From an uncultured Porphyromonas sp. (lineage in GTDB: Bacteria > Bacteroidota > Bacteroidia > Bacteroidales > Porphyromonadaceae), in NCBI GenBank assembly GCA_905372565.1, contig CAJPPK010000029.1, forward strand, positions 1-22,338: DNA of 22,338 bases, read 5' to 3'. Shown one piece after another: positions 15,851 to 22,338 of the stretch. Position 1 is the first letter of the stretch, and each line of letters starts with the position of its first letter. The notes below the pieces were generated by a model. The model saw nothing but the letters and a program-made list of their open reading frames with translations, was not told the origin of the DNA and did not search any database. Position numbers and translations under genes: made by a program.

Positions 15851-16492
15851 ATGTCTCTCTGGAATAAAAAGAATAAAGAAACCCTTCTCGGCCCGCTGAG
15901 TAAGAATAACCCGATCATGGTACAGATGCTGGGTATCTGCTCAGCACTCGCTGTGACCTCCAAGCTGGAGCCTGCTATCGTGATGGGACTATCAGTAACC
16001 ATCGTCGTTGCCTTCTCTAACGTGGTGATTTCACTCCTGCGTAAGGGTATCCCTAGCCGTATTCGCATCATCGTCCAGCTCGTCGTCGCTGCTACGCTGG
16101 TGACTCTCGTGAGTGAGGTCCTTAAGGCTTATGCTTACGATGTCAGCAAGCAGCTCTCAGTCTTCGTCGGGCTGATCATTACGAACTGTATCTTGATGGG
16201 ACGCCTGGAGGCTTTTGCCCTTGGGAATGGTCCTTGGGAGTCCTTCCTCGATGGTATCGGTAACGGTCTTGGCTATGGTGCAGTCCTTGTCGCTGTCGGT
16301 TTCTTCCGTGAGCTCTTCGGATCAGGTACACTATTTGGCTATCAGATCATCCCACAGTCCTTCTACGCTACGGATGGTATCCATGGCTATGTAAATAATG
16401 GTCTGATGATCCTACCTCCGATGTCCCTCATCTTGGTAGCTGTCCTCATCTGGATCCACCGCTCCTATAATAAGGAACTACAGGAGAACTAA
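15851..16492 (+). CDS. nqrD: Na+-translocating NADH:quinone reductase subunit D
   Basis: A 213-residue hydrophobic inner-membrane subunit with about six helices. It pairs with NqrE in an inverted arrangement and contributes cysteines to an iron centre inside the membrane. Those cysteines are Cys30 in MLGICSALAVT and Cys113 in LIITNCILMGRLEAFA. The gene starts 2 bp after nqrC, suggesting translational coupling. Length and motifs are normal. Confidence 0.97.
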   Translation: MSLWNKKNKETLLGPLSKNNPIMVQMLGICSALAVTSKLEPAIVMGLSVTIVVAFSNVVISLLRKGIPSRIRIIVQLVVAATLVTLVSEVLKAYAYDVSKQLSVFVGLIITNCILMGRLEAFALGNGPWESFLDGIGNGLGYGAVLVAVGFFRELFGSGTLFGYQIIPQSFYATDGIHGYVNNGLMILPPMSLILVAVLIWIHRSYNKELQEN

Positions 16493-16527
16493 GTCCCCAT
16501 ACCCAACTAGCAAGTAGACGAATAATA

Positions 16528-17145
16528 ATGGATTCACTAGCCTTATTTTTCCGGTCGATCTTTATCGACAATATGATCTTCGCTTACTACCTCGGGATGT
16601 GTTCCTTCCTGGCGGTATCGAAGAATGTCAAGACCTCCTTTGGTCTGGGGATCGCTGTTACCTTTATCCTCGCCTGTACGCTGCCGATCAACTACCTCTT
16701 GGAGACGAAGGTCTTCAAGCAGGGGGCATTGGATTGGCTTCTAGGTGCTGATGCAGCTGGTATCGATCTCTCCTTCCTTTCCTTCATCATCTTCATCGCA
16801 GTCATCGCTGCTTTCACTCAGCTGGTAGAGATGCTTGTGGAGCGCTTCAGCCCCTCGCTGTATGCTTCTCTCGGGATCTTCCTCCCACTGATCGCTGTGA
16901 ACTGTGCTATCCTCGGTGGATCGCTCTTCATGCAGCAGCGTGAGTTCCCCACGATCGGCGAAGCTACGATCTATGGCTTCGGCTCGGGGATCGGTTGGAT
17001 GCTCGCCATCGTCGGTATGGCTGCTATCCGTGAGAAGATCCAATACTCAGATATTCCTAAGCCACTGCGTGGTCTCGGGATCACGTTCATCATCACGGCG
17101 CTGATGGGTATTGCCTTCCTCAGCTTCTCTGGTGTCAAGATGTAA
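16528..17145 (+). CDS. nqrE: Na+-translocating NADH:quinone reductase subunit E
   Basis: A 205-residue polytopic membrane subunit homologous to NqrD. The expected iron-centre cysteines are Cys25 in YYLGMCSFLAVSK and Cys126 in LIAVNCAILGGSLF. The start MDSLALFFRSIFIDNMIFAYYLGMC (residues 1-25) matches the family opening apart from small changes, and the length is typical. It lies 35 bp after nqrD and 19 bp before nqrF. Confidence 0.97.
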   Translation: MDSLALFFRSIFIDNMIFAYYLGMCSFLAVSKNVKTSFGLGIAVTFILACTLPINYLLETKVFKQGALDWLLGADAAGIDLSFLSFIIFIAVIAAFTQLVEMLVERFSPSLYASLGIFLPLIAVNCAILGGSLFMQQREFPTIGEATIYGFGSGIGWMLAIVGMAAIREKIQYSDIPKPLRGLGITFIITALMGIAFLSFSGVKM

Positions 17146-17164
17146 TAGCGAAGACTTCTAAGTA

Positions 17165-18406
17165 ATGAATACAACTATCATACTCGTCAGCGTAGGAGTC
17201 TTCCTACTGCTCACGCTACTCCTGGTGATCGTCCTGCTCGTCGCTAAGAGCAAGCTCGTCCCCTCGGGTAATGTCAAGCTCACCATCAATGGGGAGAAGG
17301 AGGCTGAAGTGCCTATCGGTGGTACTCTCCTCAATACCCTCCAGAGTGAGAATATCTATCTATCCTCTGCATGTGGTGGTAGCGGGTCGTGCGGTCAGTG
17401 CCGTTGCCGTGTCATCGAGGGCGGTGGAGAGATCCTCCCCACAGAGACAGGCTTCTTCTCCCGTAAAGAGCAGAAGGAGCACTGGCGTCTAGCTTGTCAG
17501 ACCAAGGTTAAGGAAGACATGCAGATCATCGTCCCAGAAGAAGTCTTCGGGGTGAAGGAATGGGAATGCGAAGTCATCTCTAACCGCAATGTGTCGACCT
17601 TCATCAAGGAGTTCGTCGTGAAGCTCCCCGAAGGAGAAGTGATGAACTTCAAGAGCGGTAGCTACGCACAGATCTCCATCCCTAAGTACGACATCAAGTA
17701 TGCTGACTACGATATCGATGAGAAGTTCCGCTCTGATTGGGATCACTTCGATATGTGGAGTCTGACGTGTAAGAATGACACGGAGACCATCCGCGCTTAC
17801 TCAATGGCTAACTATCCTGCCGAAGGGAATATCATCACGCTCAACGTGCGTATCGCTACGCCTCCGATGGATCGTGCTACGCACAAGTGGCTTCCTGTTT
17901 CACCAGGAATCTCCTCTTCGTACATCTTCTCTCTCAAGCCAGGTGACAAGGTGCGTATGAGTGGTCCTTATGGGGACTTCCATATCCAGGATACGGATGC
18001 TGAGATGCTCTATATCGGTGGTGGTGCTGGGATGGCTCCTCTGCGTGCTCAGATCCTACACCTCTTCCGTACGCTGAAGACAGATCGTAAGGTCTCCTAC
18101 TGGTACGGTGCACGTAGTAAGAAGGAGATCTTCTACGAAGAAGACTTCCGTGAGATCGAGAAGCAGTTCCCTAACTTCTCATTCCACATCGCTCTCTCTG
18201 ACCCTCAGCCAGAGGATAACTGGACGGGCTATACGGGCTTCATCCATCAGGTTATCTTGGATAACTATCTGAAGGATCATGATGCTCCCGAAGATATTGA
18301 GTACTACATGTGCGGTCCTGGTCCTATGGCTAATGCCGTCAAGGTGATGCTTGAAAATCTCGGTGTTGAGCGCTCACAGCTCTTCTTCGATGACTTCGGA
18401 GGATAA
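17165..18406 (+). CDS. nqrF: Na+-translocating NADH:quinone reductase subunit F
   Basis: A 413-residue electron-input subunit that oxidises NADH and passes electrons through FAD and a [2Fe-2S] cluster to the membrane subunits. An N-terminal membrane helix (about 4-27) is followed by a ferredoxin domain with ligands Cys70, Cys76, Cys79 and Cys111 (C-x5-C-x2-C-x31-C). The FAD-binding motif RAYSMAN is at 210-216. The NADH-binding motifs are GGGAGMAPLR at 285-294 and CGPGPM at 383-388. The protein ends in FFDDFGG, as family members do. It is the last operon gene and is followed by a strong terminator. Confidence 0.98.
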   Translation: MNTTIILVSVGVFLLLTLLLVIVLLVAKSKLVPSGNVKLTINGEKEAEVPIGGTLLNTLQSENIYLSSACGGSGSCGQCRCRVIEGGGEILPTETGFFSRKEQKEHWRLACQTKVKEDMQIIVPEEVFGVKEWECEVISNRNVSTFIKEFVVKLPEGEVMNFKSGSYAQISIPKYDIKYADYDIDEKFRSDWDHFDMWSLTCKNDTETIRAYSMANYPAEGNIITLNVRIATPPMDRATHKWLPVSPGISSSYIFSLKPGDKVRMSGPYGDFHIQDTDAEMLYIGGGAGMAPLRAQILHLFRTLKTDRKVSYWYGARSKKEIFYEEDFREIEKQFPNFSFHIALSDPQPEDNWTGYTGFIHQVILDNYLKDHDAPEDIEYYMCGPGPMANAVKVMLENLGVERSQLFFDDFGG

Positions 18407-18469
18407 CCTCTTCTATAACTAAGCCTAGGTATTGCTCTTGGTGAGCTGATACCGACGCTTACTAAAACC

Positions 18470-18510
18470 AACCTCCCTAGAGTCCGCTTGCTGCAGACTT
18501 TAGGGAGGTT
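18470..18510 (+). terminator. Rho-independent terminator of the nqr operon
   Basis: A 15-bp stem with one G-U pair (18470-18484 with 18496-18510) and an 11-nt loop is followed directly by TCTTTTATATT. It starts 64 bp after the nqrF stop codon. Confidence 0.9.
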
Positions 18511-18575
18511 TCTTTTATATTAGTTGATTGCTCTCTGAGTACTTTGGCCTATTGTATGAATCGAGGCTTTAGATG

Positions 18576-18652
18576 ATTAGTAGCCAATGTAGCTGTGATT
18601 ACTAATGAATGTCTAGCTTGATTAGTAATGAATCGGTGAAATGATTAGTAAT
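18576..18652. repeat. Cluster of ATTAGTAATGA-type repeats
   Basis: Four related units lie within 77 bp: ATTAGTA (18576-18582), ATTACTAATGA (18598-18608), ATTAGTAATGA (18621-18631) and TGATTAGTAAT (18642-18652). The third and fourth are spaced by exactly 10 nt. That is the same spacing as the inverted pairs at 21808-21839 and 21875-21906. Confidence 0.65.
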
Positions 18653-18815
18653 AAGTCCTTGGTATCTCTCTAGGCTACTTGGGAGGGGAGTGTAGGACAG
18701 AGCCTGATTTAGTAAAAGTCAAATGCCTGTTGTGTTTGTGTTTTAGTACCATTGTTTAGTCAAGACATAGTGTCAATCACAGTAAGGATTTATTCCGTTG
18801 TGCAAACATCTAAAG

Positions 18816-18850
18816 CGGGGAGTGTGAAAGCACTCCTCGTTTTCTTTTAT
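18816..18850 (+). terminator. Orphan rho-independent terminator
   Basis: CGGGGAGTG (18816-18824) pairs with CACTCCTCG (18831-18839) over 9 bp with one G-U pair. Flanking AAAG/TTTT extends the stem, and a T-rich tract runs to 18850. No coding gene precedes it after the nqr terminator, 300 bp upstream. It may end a small RNA or act as a backup terminator. Confidence 0.75.
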
Positions 18851-18869
18851 GTGACAGGGGATGAGATGG

Positions 18870-18940
18870 GCTTTTCATGGGTATCAAAAGCAACAGACGC
18901 AACTATGGACTTCTATAAAGAAGCGATAGCTGCGTCTGTT
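18870..18940 (-). terminator. Long hairpin downstream of the 55-residue membrane protein gene
   Basis: AACAGACGCA (18892-18901) pairs perfectly with TGCGTCTGTT (18931-18940). Inside, CTAT/ATAG and CTTC/GAAG continue the stem to a 6-nt loop. On the minus strand it starts 25 nt past the stop codon at 18966 and is followed by TTGCTTTTGAT. A second small dyad, GCTTTT...AAAAGC (18870-18891), adjoins it. This fits a terminator for the minus-strand gene, but the plus-strand structure is equally stable. Confidence 0.6.
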
Positions 18941-18965
18941 TATGTCTGAGAGCTAGTGATGCTCG

Positions 18966-19133
18966 CTAGGCATTCTTCTTGGAGAGGAAGATGTGGAGGA
19001 GGTAGCCCACAATGACTAGCACAAGTCCTGTGCCAAGGAAGATATTTGCGCTTTCGACCTGATCAGAGAAATAGGTGAAGAGCTGAAGGAGCGCTCCAAG
19101 GAGCATCACGAGGATACCGATATACTGCTTCAT
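18966..19133 (-). CDS. Small two-helix membrane protein, 55 residues
   Basis: An uncharacterised small inner-membrane protein. The peptide starts MKQYIGILVMLLGALLQLF. It has two hydrophobic helices (about residues 4-20 and 30-49) separated by a short polar turn, YFSDQVESAN, and ends in the basic tail LSKKNA. The frame is open further upstream to 19220, but that extension would run into the pnp terminator hairpin (19219-19267) and has no membrane or signal character. The ATG at 19131-19133 is therefore preferred. It also lies about 40 nt after a promoter-like TACTTTG. The hairpin at 18892-18940 follows the stop. I do not recognise a named family, and no function can be given. Confidence 0.7.
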   Translation of the reverse strand: MKQYIGILVMLLGALLQLFTYFSDQVESANIFLGTGLVLVIVGYLLHIFLSKKNA

Positions 19134-19173
19134 AGTGGCAATGTTTATGTGTTGTTGTATTGTTCTGTATCTA

Positions 19174-19196
19174 CAAAGTACGGAATAATTTCGTAC
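19174..19196 (-). promoter_or_regulatory. Promoter-like element overlapping a palindrome
   Basis: The minus strand reads TACTTTG at 19174-19180, one base short of TAnnTTTG and about 41 nt before the chosen start codon. It abuts an inverted repeat, GTACGGAA-TAA-TTTCGTAC (19178-19196), with one G-U-type mismatch. Together these look like a promoter with an operator, but the -7 spacing is not exact. Confidence 0.35.
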
Positions 19197-19218
19197 ATAG
19201 CGAAATCCCTCTAAAAGC

Positions 19219-19267
19219 AAGCCCCAGCACCACTCTCCATCATATCTGGAGGGTAAGTCTGGGGCTT
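19219..19267 (-). terminator. Rho-independent terminator of pnp
   Basis: AAGCCCCAG (19219-19227) pairs with CTGGGGCTT (19259-19267). An inner CTCCA/TGGAG stem (19235-19239 with 19247-19251) closes the loop. On the minus strand the hairpin is followed by GCTTTTAGAG. It begins about 30 nt past the pnp stop codon. Confidence 0.85.
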
Positions 19268-19297
19268 GATCGTATAGGTGATTAAGTGGTAGTGATC

Positions 19298-21472
19298 TTA
19301 GCGAGGACGACGCTCACCACGCTCGGGGCGAGGACGACGCTCTGGTTCCTTGTAGCCTTCGGGCTTAGGAAGAAGGGCACGACGGCTGAGCTTAAACTTA
19401 CCGGTCTTTTGGTCAATGTCGATGAGCTTAATCTCGATCTGCTGACCCTCCTGGAGATCGGTATCTTCGATCTTTTCGTAGCGCTTCCAGTCGATCTCAG
19501 AGATGTGGAGGAGACCATCCTTACCTGGGAGGAATTCGACGAAGCAACCATAAGGCATGACCGAAGAGATCTTACCCTGATAGACTTCGCCTACTTCAGG
19601 CATAGCGACGATACCCTTGATTAGGCCGACTGCTGTATCGATAGCGTCCTTGTTTGAAGCACTGATCTCGACGACACCCATGCCATCGACTTCCTCGATG
19701 CTGATAGAGGCTCCGCTCTTTTCCTGCATACCTTGGATGATCTTACCACCAGGACCGATGACGGCACCGATGAATTCCTTACCAATACGTAGGGTGACGA
19801 TGCGTGGTGCGTGTGGCTTGAGGTCGTCACGTGTCTCGGGCTGAGCTTCGAGGATCTTACCAAGGATGTGGAGGCGACCTTCGCGAGCTTGAGCAAGAGC
19901 ACGCTCTAGGATCTCATAGCTGAGGCCATCGACCTTGATGTCCATCTGGGTGGCTGTGATCCCGTCAGCGGTACCAGTGACCTTGAAGTCCATATCGCCA
20001 AGGTGGTCTTCGTCGCCGAGGATGTCAGAGAGGATAGCGTAGTTCGTACCCTTGTTCTCAGAGATTAAACCCATGGCGATACCTGATACAGGTTTCTGGA
20101 TGGGTACCCCTGCATCACGGAGAGCGAGCGTACCAGCACAGACTGTAGCCATCGAAGAGGAGCCATTGGACTCAAGGATGTCAGAGACGACACGGATGAC
20201 GTAGGGGTAGTCAGCTGGGAGCATGCGCTTGAGTGCGCGGTGGGCTAGGTTCCCGTGACCGATCTCACGACGACCTACACCACGCTGTGGACGAGCATCG
20301 CCAGTAGAGAATGGAGGGAAGTTATAGTGGAGGAGGAAGCGCTCCTTGCCATAGTTCAGAACATCGTCGACGAGCTTCTCATCGCTCTTCGTACCAAGGG
20401 TAACGGTCGTTAGCGACTGTGTTTCACCACGAGTAAATACAGCCGATCCGTGTGGTCCTGGGAGGTAATCCGTTTCGATCCAGATGGGGCGAATCTCGGT
20501 TGTCTTACGACCATCAAGGCGCTTACCTTCATCGAGGATAGCACGGCGCATCGCTTCCTTCTCGACATCGTGATAGTAGCGAGCTATCAGAGAAGCCTTG
20601 GTCTCAAGTTCTTCTTCCGTGAACTTAGCCTTGTACTCTTCGACGATCGCATCGAAGGCTTCCGCACGAGCGTGCTTATCGGTGCCAGAGGTAGCTACAG
20701 CGTAAGCCTTGGCATAGCATGCTTCGTGGACATCCTTACGAAGGGCTTCGTCGTTCTCTTCGTGGCAATAGGTGCGCTTGACGAGTTTGCCGACAGCTTC
20801 GGAGAGTTCGAGCTGAGCCTGGCACTGTACCTTGATAGCTTCGTGCGCAGCCTTGATAGCTTCGAGCATTTCAGCTTCCTGTACTTCCTGCATTTCCCCT
20901 TCGACCATCATGATATTGTCGAGGGTAGCGCCGACCATCAGCTCAATATCGGCATTCTTGAGTTGCTCGAAAGTAGGGTTGATGACGAACTGACCATCGA
21001 CACGTGCTACACGCACTTCGCTGATAGGTCCGTTGAAGGGAATATCTGAAACAGCCAAAGCAGCCGAAGCAGCAAGACCAGCAAGAGCATCAGGCATATC
21101 GACCCCGTCCGTAGAGAAGAGTAGTACGTTGACGAAGACCTCTGCATGGTAGTCATCGGGGAAGAGGGGGCGGAGGGCACGGTCTACGAGACGGCAGGTC
21201 AGGATTTCATAGTCTGAAGCCTTCCCTTCACGGCGAGTAAACCCACCTGGGAAGCGCCCGAAGGAGGCGTACTTCTCCTTATATTCTACTTGGAGGGGCA
21301 TGAAGTCTACCCCAGGATTGGCATCCTTAGCGGCACAGACCGTGGCTAGAAGGACGGTGTTACCCATACGCACTTCTACCGATCCGTCGGCTTGCTTGGC
21401 AAGCTTGCCTGTCTCGATGACGATTTCTCTTCCATCGGGCAGTGTGATGGTCTTGCTAATTGGCTGTAGCAT
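19298..21472 (-). CDS. pnp: Polyribonucleotide nucleotidyltransferase (PNPase)
   Basis: A 724-residue phosphorolytic 3'-to-5' exoribonuclease involved in mRNA decay. The first RNase PH-like domain starts near residue 1 (RMGNTVLLATVCA, ASFGRFPGGFTRREGK). A helical linker domain lies in the middle. The second PH domain carries the phosphate-binding NGSSSMATVCAGTLAL and the active-site run GDEDHLGDMDFKVTGT (about residues 483-500), with the aspartates and lysine needed for catalysis. The KH domain (about 555-615) contains IGPGGKIIQ near residue 572, and the S1 domain (about 627-703) starts GEVYQGKISS. The tail is arginine-rich, ending ERGERRPR. Length is typical. Its own promoter element (21515-21522) and terminator mark it as a single-gene unit. 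Confidence 0.98.
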   Translation of the reverse strand: MLQPISKTITLPDGREIVIETGKLAKQADGSVEVRMGNTVLLATVCAAKDANPGVDFMPLQVEYKEKYASFGRFPGGFTRREGKASDYEILTCRLVDRALRPLFPDDYHAEVFVNVLLFSTDGVDMPDALAGLAASAALAVSDIPFNGPISEVRVARVDGQFVINPTFEQLKNADIELMVGATLDNIMMVEGEMQEVQEAEMLEAIKAAHEAIKVQCQAQLELSEAVGKLVKRTYCHEENDEALRKDVHEACYAKAYAVATSGTDKHARAEAFDAIVEEYKAKFTEEELETKASLIARYYHDVEKEAMRRAILDEGKRLDGRKTTEIRPIWIETDYLPGPHGSAVFTRGETQSLTTVTLGTKSDEKLVDDVLNYGKERFLLHYNFPPFSTGDARPQRGVGRREIGHGNLAHRALKRMLPADYPYVIRVVSDILESNGSSSMATVCAGTLALRDAGVPIQKPVSGIAMGLISENKGTNYAILSDILGDEDHLGDMDFKVTGTADGITATQMDIKVDGLSYEILERALAQAREGRLHILGKILEAQPETRDDLKPHAPRIVTLRIGKEFIGAVIGPGGKIIQGMQEKSGASISIEEVDGMGVVEISASNKDAIDTAVGLIKGIVAMPEVGEVYQGKISSVMPYGCFVEFLPGKDGLLHISEIDWKRYEKIEDTDLQEGQQIEIKLIDIDQKTGKFKLSRRALLPKPEGYKEPERRPRPERGERRPR

Positions 21473-21514
21473 TATTGTTCTTTAATTGATTGATAACTCC
21501 TTTTAAAATCGGCA

Positions 21515-21522
21515 CAAAGGTA
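21515..21522 (-). promoter_or_regulatory. Candidate pnp promoter, -7 element
   Basis: The minus strand reads TACCTTTG, an exact TAnnTTTG match. It gives a leader of about 35 nt before the pnp ATG. No clear -33 element is present at the expected spacing. Confidence 0.55.
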
Positions 21523-21807
21523 GTCAAAATATGCGATCTATCCTTGCTTAATCCATCGGATGGTAAACCAAGTGAGAAGCCTTGGTGCCCAATAGTGTGG
21601 GGGAGTACAGGAGTAAATCTGCTATTATATTTCTGTGTGAGGAGTGGAATAGCCTAAAAACCGTTCGCCTATTTAGGTATTCATAGCTTGGGAGATGATG
21701 CGCTCAATGCCTCATATCTCGGGTGAGAACCCTCGTGATCTCTAGAATCATATTTAGGGGGATGAGTAACCATAGCTCTTGGTGGATACTTAGCATCGTC
21801 TCGTTTT

Positions 21808-21839
21808 ATTAGTAATGAATTGGTCAACTCATTACTAAT
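21808..21839. repeat. Perfect palindromic repeat
   Basis: ATTAGTAATGA (21808-21818) and TCATTACTAAT (21829-21839) are perfect 11-bp inverted arms around the 10-nt spacer ATTGGTCAAC. The arm sequence recurs at 21875-21885 and in the cluster at 18576-18652. Confidence 0.85.
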
Positions 21840-21874
21840 GAAGTTTTATTTCAATACGAATGAAATTTGGAGGG

Positions 21875-21906
21875 ATTAGTAATGATCTGGGCAAGTCATT
21901 AGGTAT
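21875..21906. repeat. Imperfect copy of the palindromic repeat
   Basis: ATTAGTAATGA (21875-21885), a 10-nt spacer TCTGGGCAAG and TCATTAGGTAT (21896-21906; 8 of 11 positions match the right arm of the perfect copy). The spacer shares the GG-x-CAA pattern with the copy 67 bp away. Confidence 0.7.
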
Positions 21907-22070
21907 TCGGCCAAGGTCGGATCGGGTATATCAATCCCGTGGATCTTGTTTGTCTTCCTAGGGGAATTTCTGATCCCTTTAGGTTGGGTAGGGGATGAAG
22001 CATTGCCCCTTATACCTAAGGGATAAGTCTTAGGATCTGCCTGATTGCCTCGGGGAAGTGCCGACATAGC

Positions 22071-22116
22071 GTAGCCCCTCCGCCCTTGGTGATTAGACCG
22101 TGGGCAGAGGGGCTAC
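22071..22116 (-). terminator. Hairpin terminator of prfB
   Basis: GTAGCCCCTC (22071-22080) and GAGGGGCTAC (22107-22116) pair over 10 bp. After a C/A mismatch, GCCC/GGGC adds 4 more. It lies 27 nt past the prfB stop codon on the minus strand, without a clear U-run. Confidence 0.8.
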
Positions 22117-22143
22117 TGGGATCATTCAGAGAGCGAGGGAAGG

Positions 22144-22338
22144 CTAGGCTTCGTCCTTAGCTGCGAACTCCATCAGGTAGGCCTTGATGAAGTCGTCGAT
22201 GTCTCCATCCATCACGGCTCCGACATTGGAGGTCTGGTGTCCCGTACGATGGTCTTTCACGCGTCGATCATCGAAGACATAGCTTCGGATCTGTGCGCCC
22301 CATTCGATCTTCTTCTTGCCTGCTTCGACTTCGGCTTG
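22144..22338 (-). CDS. prfB: Peptide chain release factor 2, C-terminal end (5' part outside window)
   Basis: The last 64 codons of a class I release factor that recognises UAA and UGA stop codons. The visible reading is KKKIEWGAQIRSYVFDD followed by RRVKDHRTGHQTSNV, then MDGDIDDFIKAYLMEFA and the stop TAG at 22144-22146. The IEWGxQIRSYV and VKDHRT segments are characteristic of RF2 rather than RF1. The catalytic GGQ motif, the stop-codon recognition motif and any programmed frameshift site lie outside the window. Confidence 0.95.
   Translation of the reverse strand, partial: QAEVEAGKKKIEWGAQIRSYVFDDRRVKDHRTGHQTSNVGAVMDGDIDDFIKAYLMEFAAKDEA

Larger units (their letters stand above)
18407..18965. 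other. Gene-poor region after nqrF
   Basis: About 560 bp with the nqr terminator, four copies of an ATTAGTAATGA-like repeat (18576-18652), a second terminator that follows no recognisable gene (18816-18850) and a long hairpin (18892-18940). The one plus-strand frame of note (18752-18949, 65 codons) runs through both hairpins and is judged spurious. Confidence 0.6.
21473..22143. other. Intergenic region between prfB and pnp
   Basis: About 670 bp with no credible gene. It holds the pnp promoter element, a small dyad ACCAAG...CTTGGT (21567-21586), two palindromic repeats (21808-21839 and 21875-21906), other short dyads such as CCTAAG...CTTAGG near 22015-22034, and the prfB terminator. The minus frame 21876-22067 (63 codons) overlaps a repeat copy and has no recognisable features. 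Confidence 0.6.

Noticed and set aside
18752..18949. 65-codon plus-strand ORF after nqrF
   Set aside because: It runs through an intrinsic terminator and a long hairpin, so its open frame is better explained as chance across RNA structure.
18407..18965. Insertion sequence or integration scar downstream of nqrF
   Set aside because: There is no transposase fragment, no terminal inverted repeats bounding a coding element and no target duplication; only short repeats and hairpins are seen.
21876..22067. 63-codon minus-strand ORF between prfB and pnp
   Set aside because: It overlaps a palindromic repeat copy and has no recognisable protein features.

Overview
The window looks like chromosomal DNA from a Bacteroidales bacterium, most likely Porphyromonas or a close relative. 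The evidence is the Bacteroidota-type DnaK ending in EEVK, a SusC/SusD pair followed by Bacteroidota-restricted lipoprotein families (Mx1-type metallopeptidase, DUF4302, BACON), an NqrA-F sodium pump, -7 promoter elements of the TAnnTTTG form, and few Shine-Dalgarno sequences. The genus is an inference from protein resemblance, not a computed placement.

Layout. (1) 1-2489, minus strand: the 5' part of eno (enolase) and complete dnaK, separated by a strong hairpin. (2) 2490-3104: a gene-free stretch with two dyads and one copy of a degenerate short repeat. (3) 3105-11515, minus strand: a tight five-gene operon (gaps of 9 to 26 bp). In transcription order it encodes a SusC/RagA-type TonB-dependent transporter, a SusD/RagB lipoprotein, a putative zinc metallopeptidase lipoprotein (HEFSH), a DUF4302 lipoprotein and a tandem BACON-like lipoprotein. 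Together they look like a cell-surface nutrient capture and import machine. The metallopeptidase, and the absence of glycosidases, suggest a peptide or protein-derived ligand, but the substrate is unknown. (4) 11516-12502: a long regulatory interval with a good promoter about 315 bp before susC, a possible 23-residue leader ORF, a leader hairpin, and the divergent nqr promoter. (5) 12503-18406, plus strand: nqrABCDEF, the complete Na+-translocating NADH:quinone oxidoreductase, closed by a strong terminator. (6) 18407-18965: a gene-poor stretch with copies of an 11-bp repeat, an orphan terminator (possible small RNA) and a long hairpin. (7) 18966-19133, minus: a 55-residue two-helix membrane protein. 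(8) 19298-21472, minus: pnp. (9) 21473-22143: a gene-free stretch with two more copies of the palindromic repeat. (10) 22144-22338, minus: the 3' end of prfB (release factor 2), with its terminator.

Most of the genes are conserved core genes (eno, dnaK, nqr, pnp, prfB). The accessory interest lies in the five-gene SusCD operon and its long structured leader, and in the intergenic repeats. I see no insertion sequence, CRISPR array, tRNA or rRNA. No convincingly novel system could be established from sequence alone; the strongest candidates are listed as findings.
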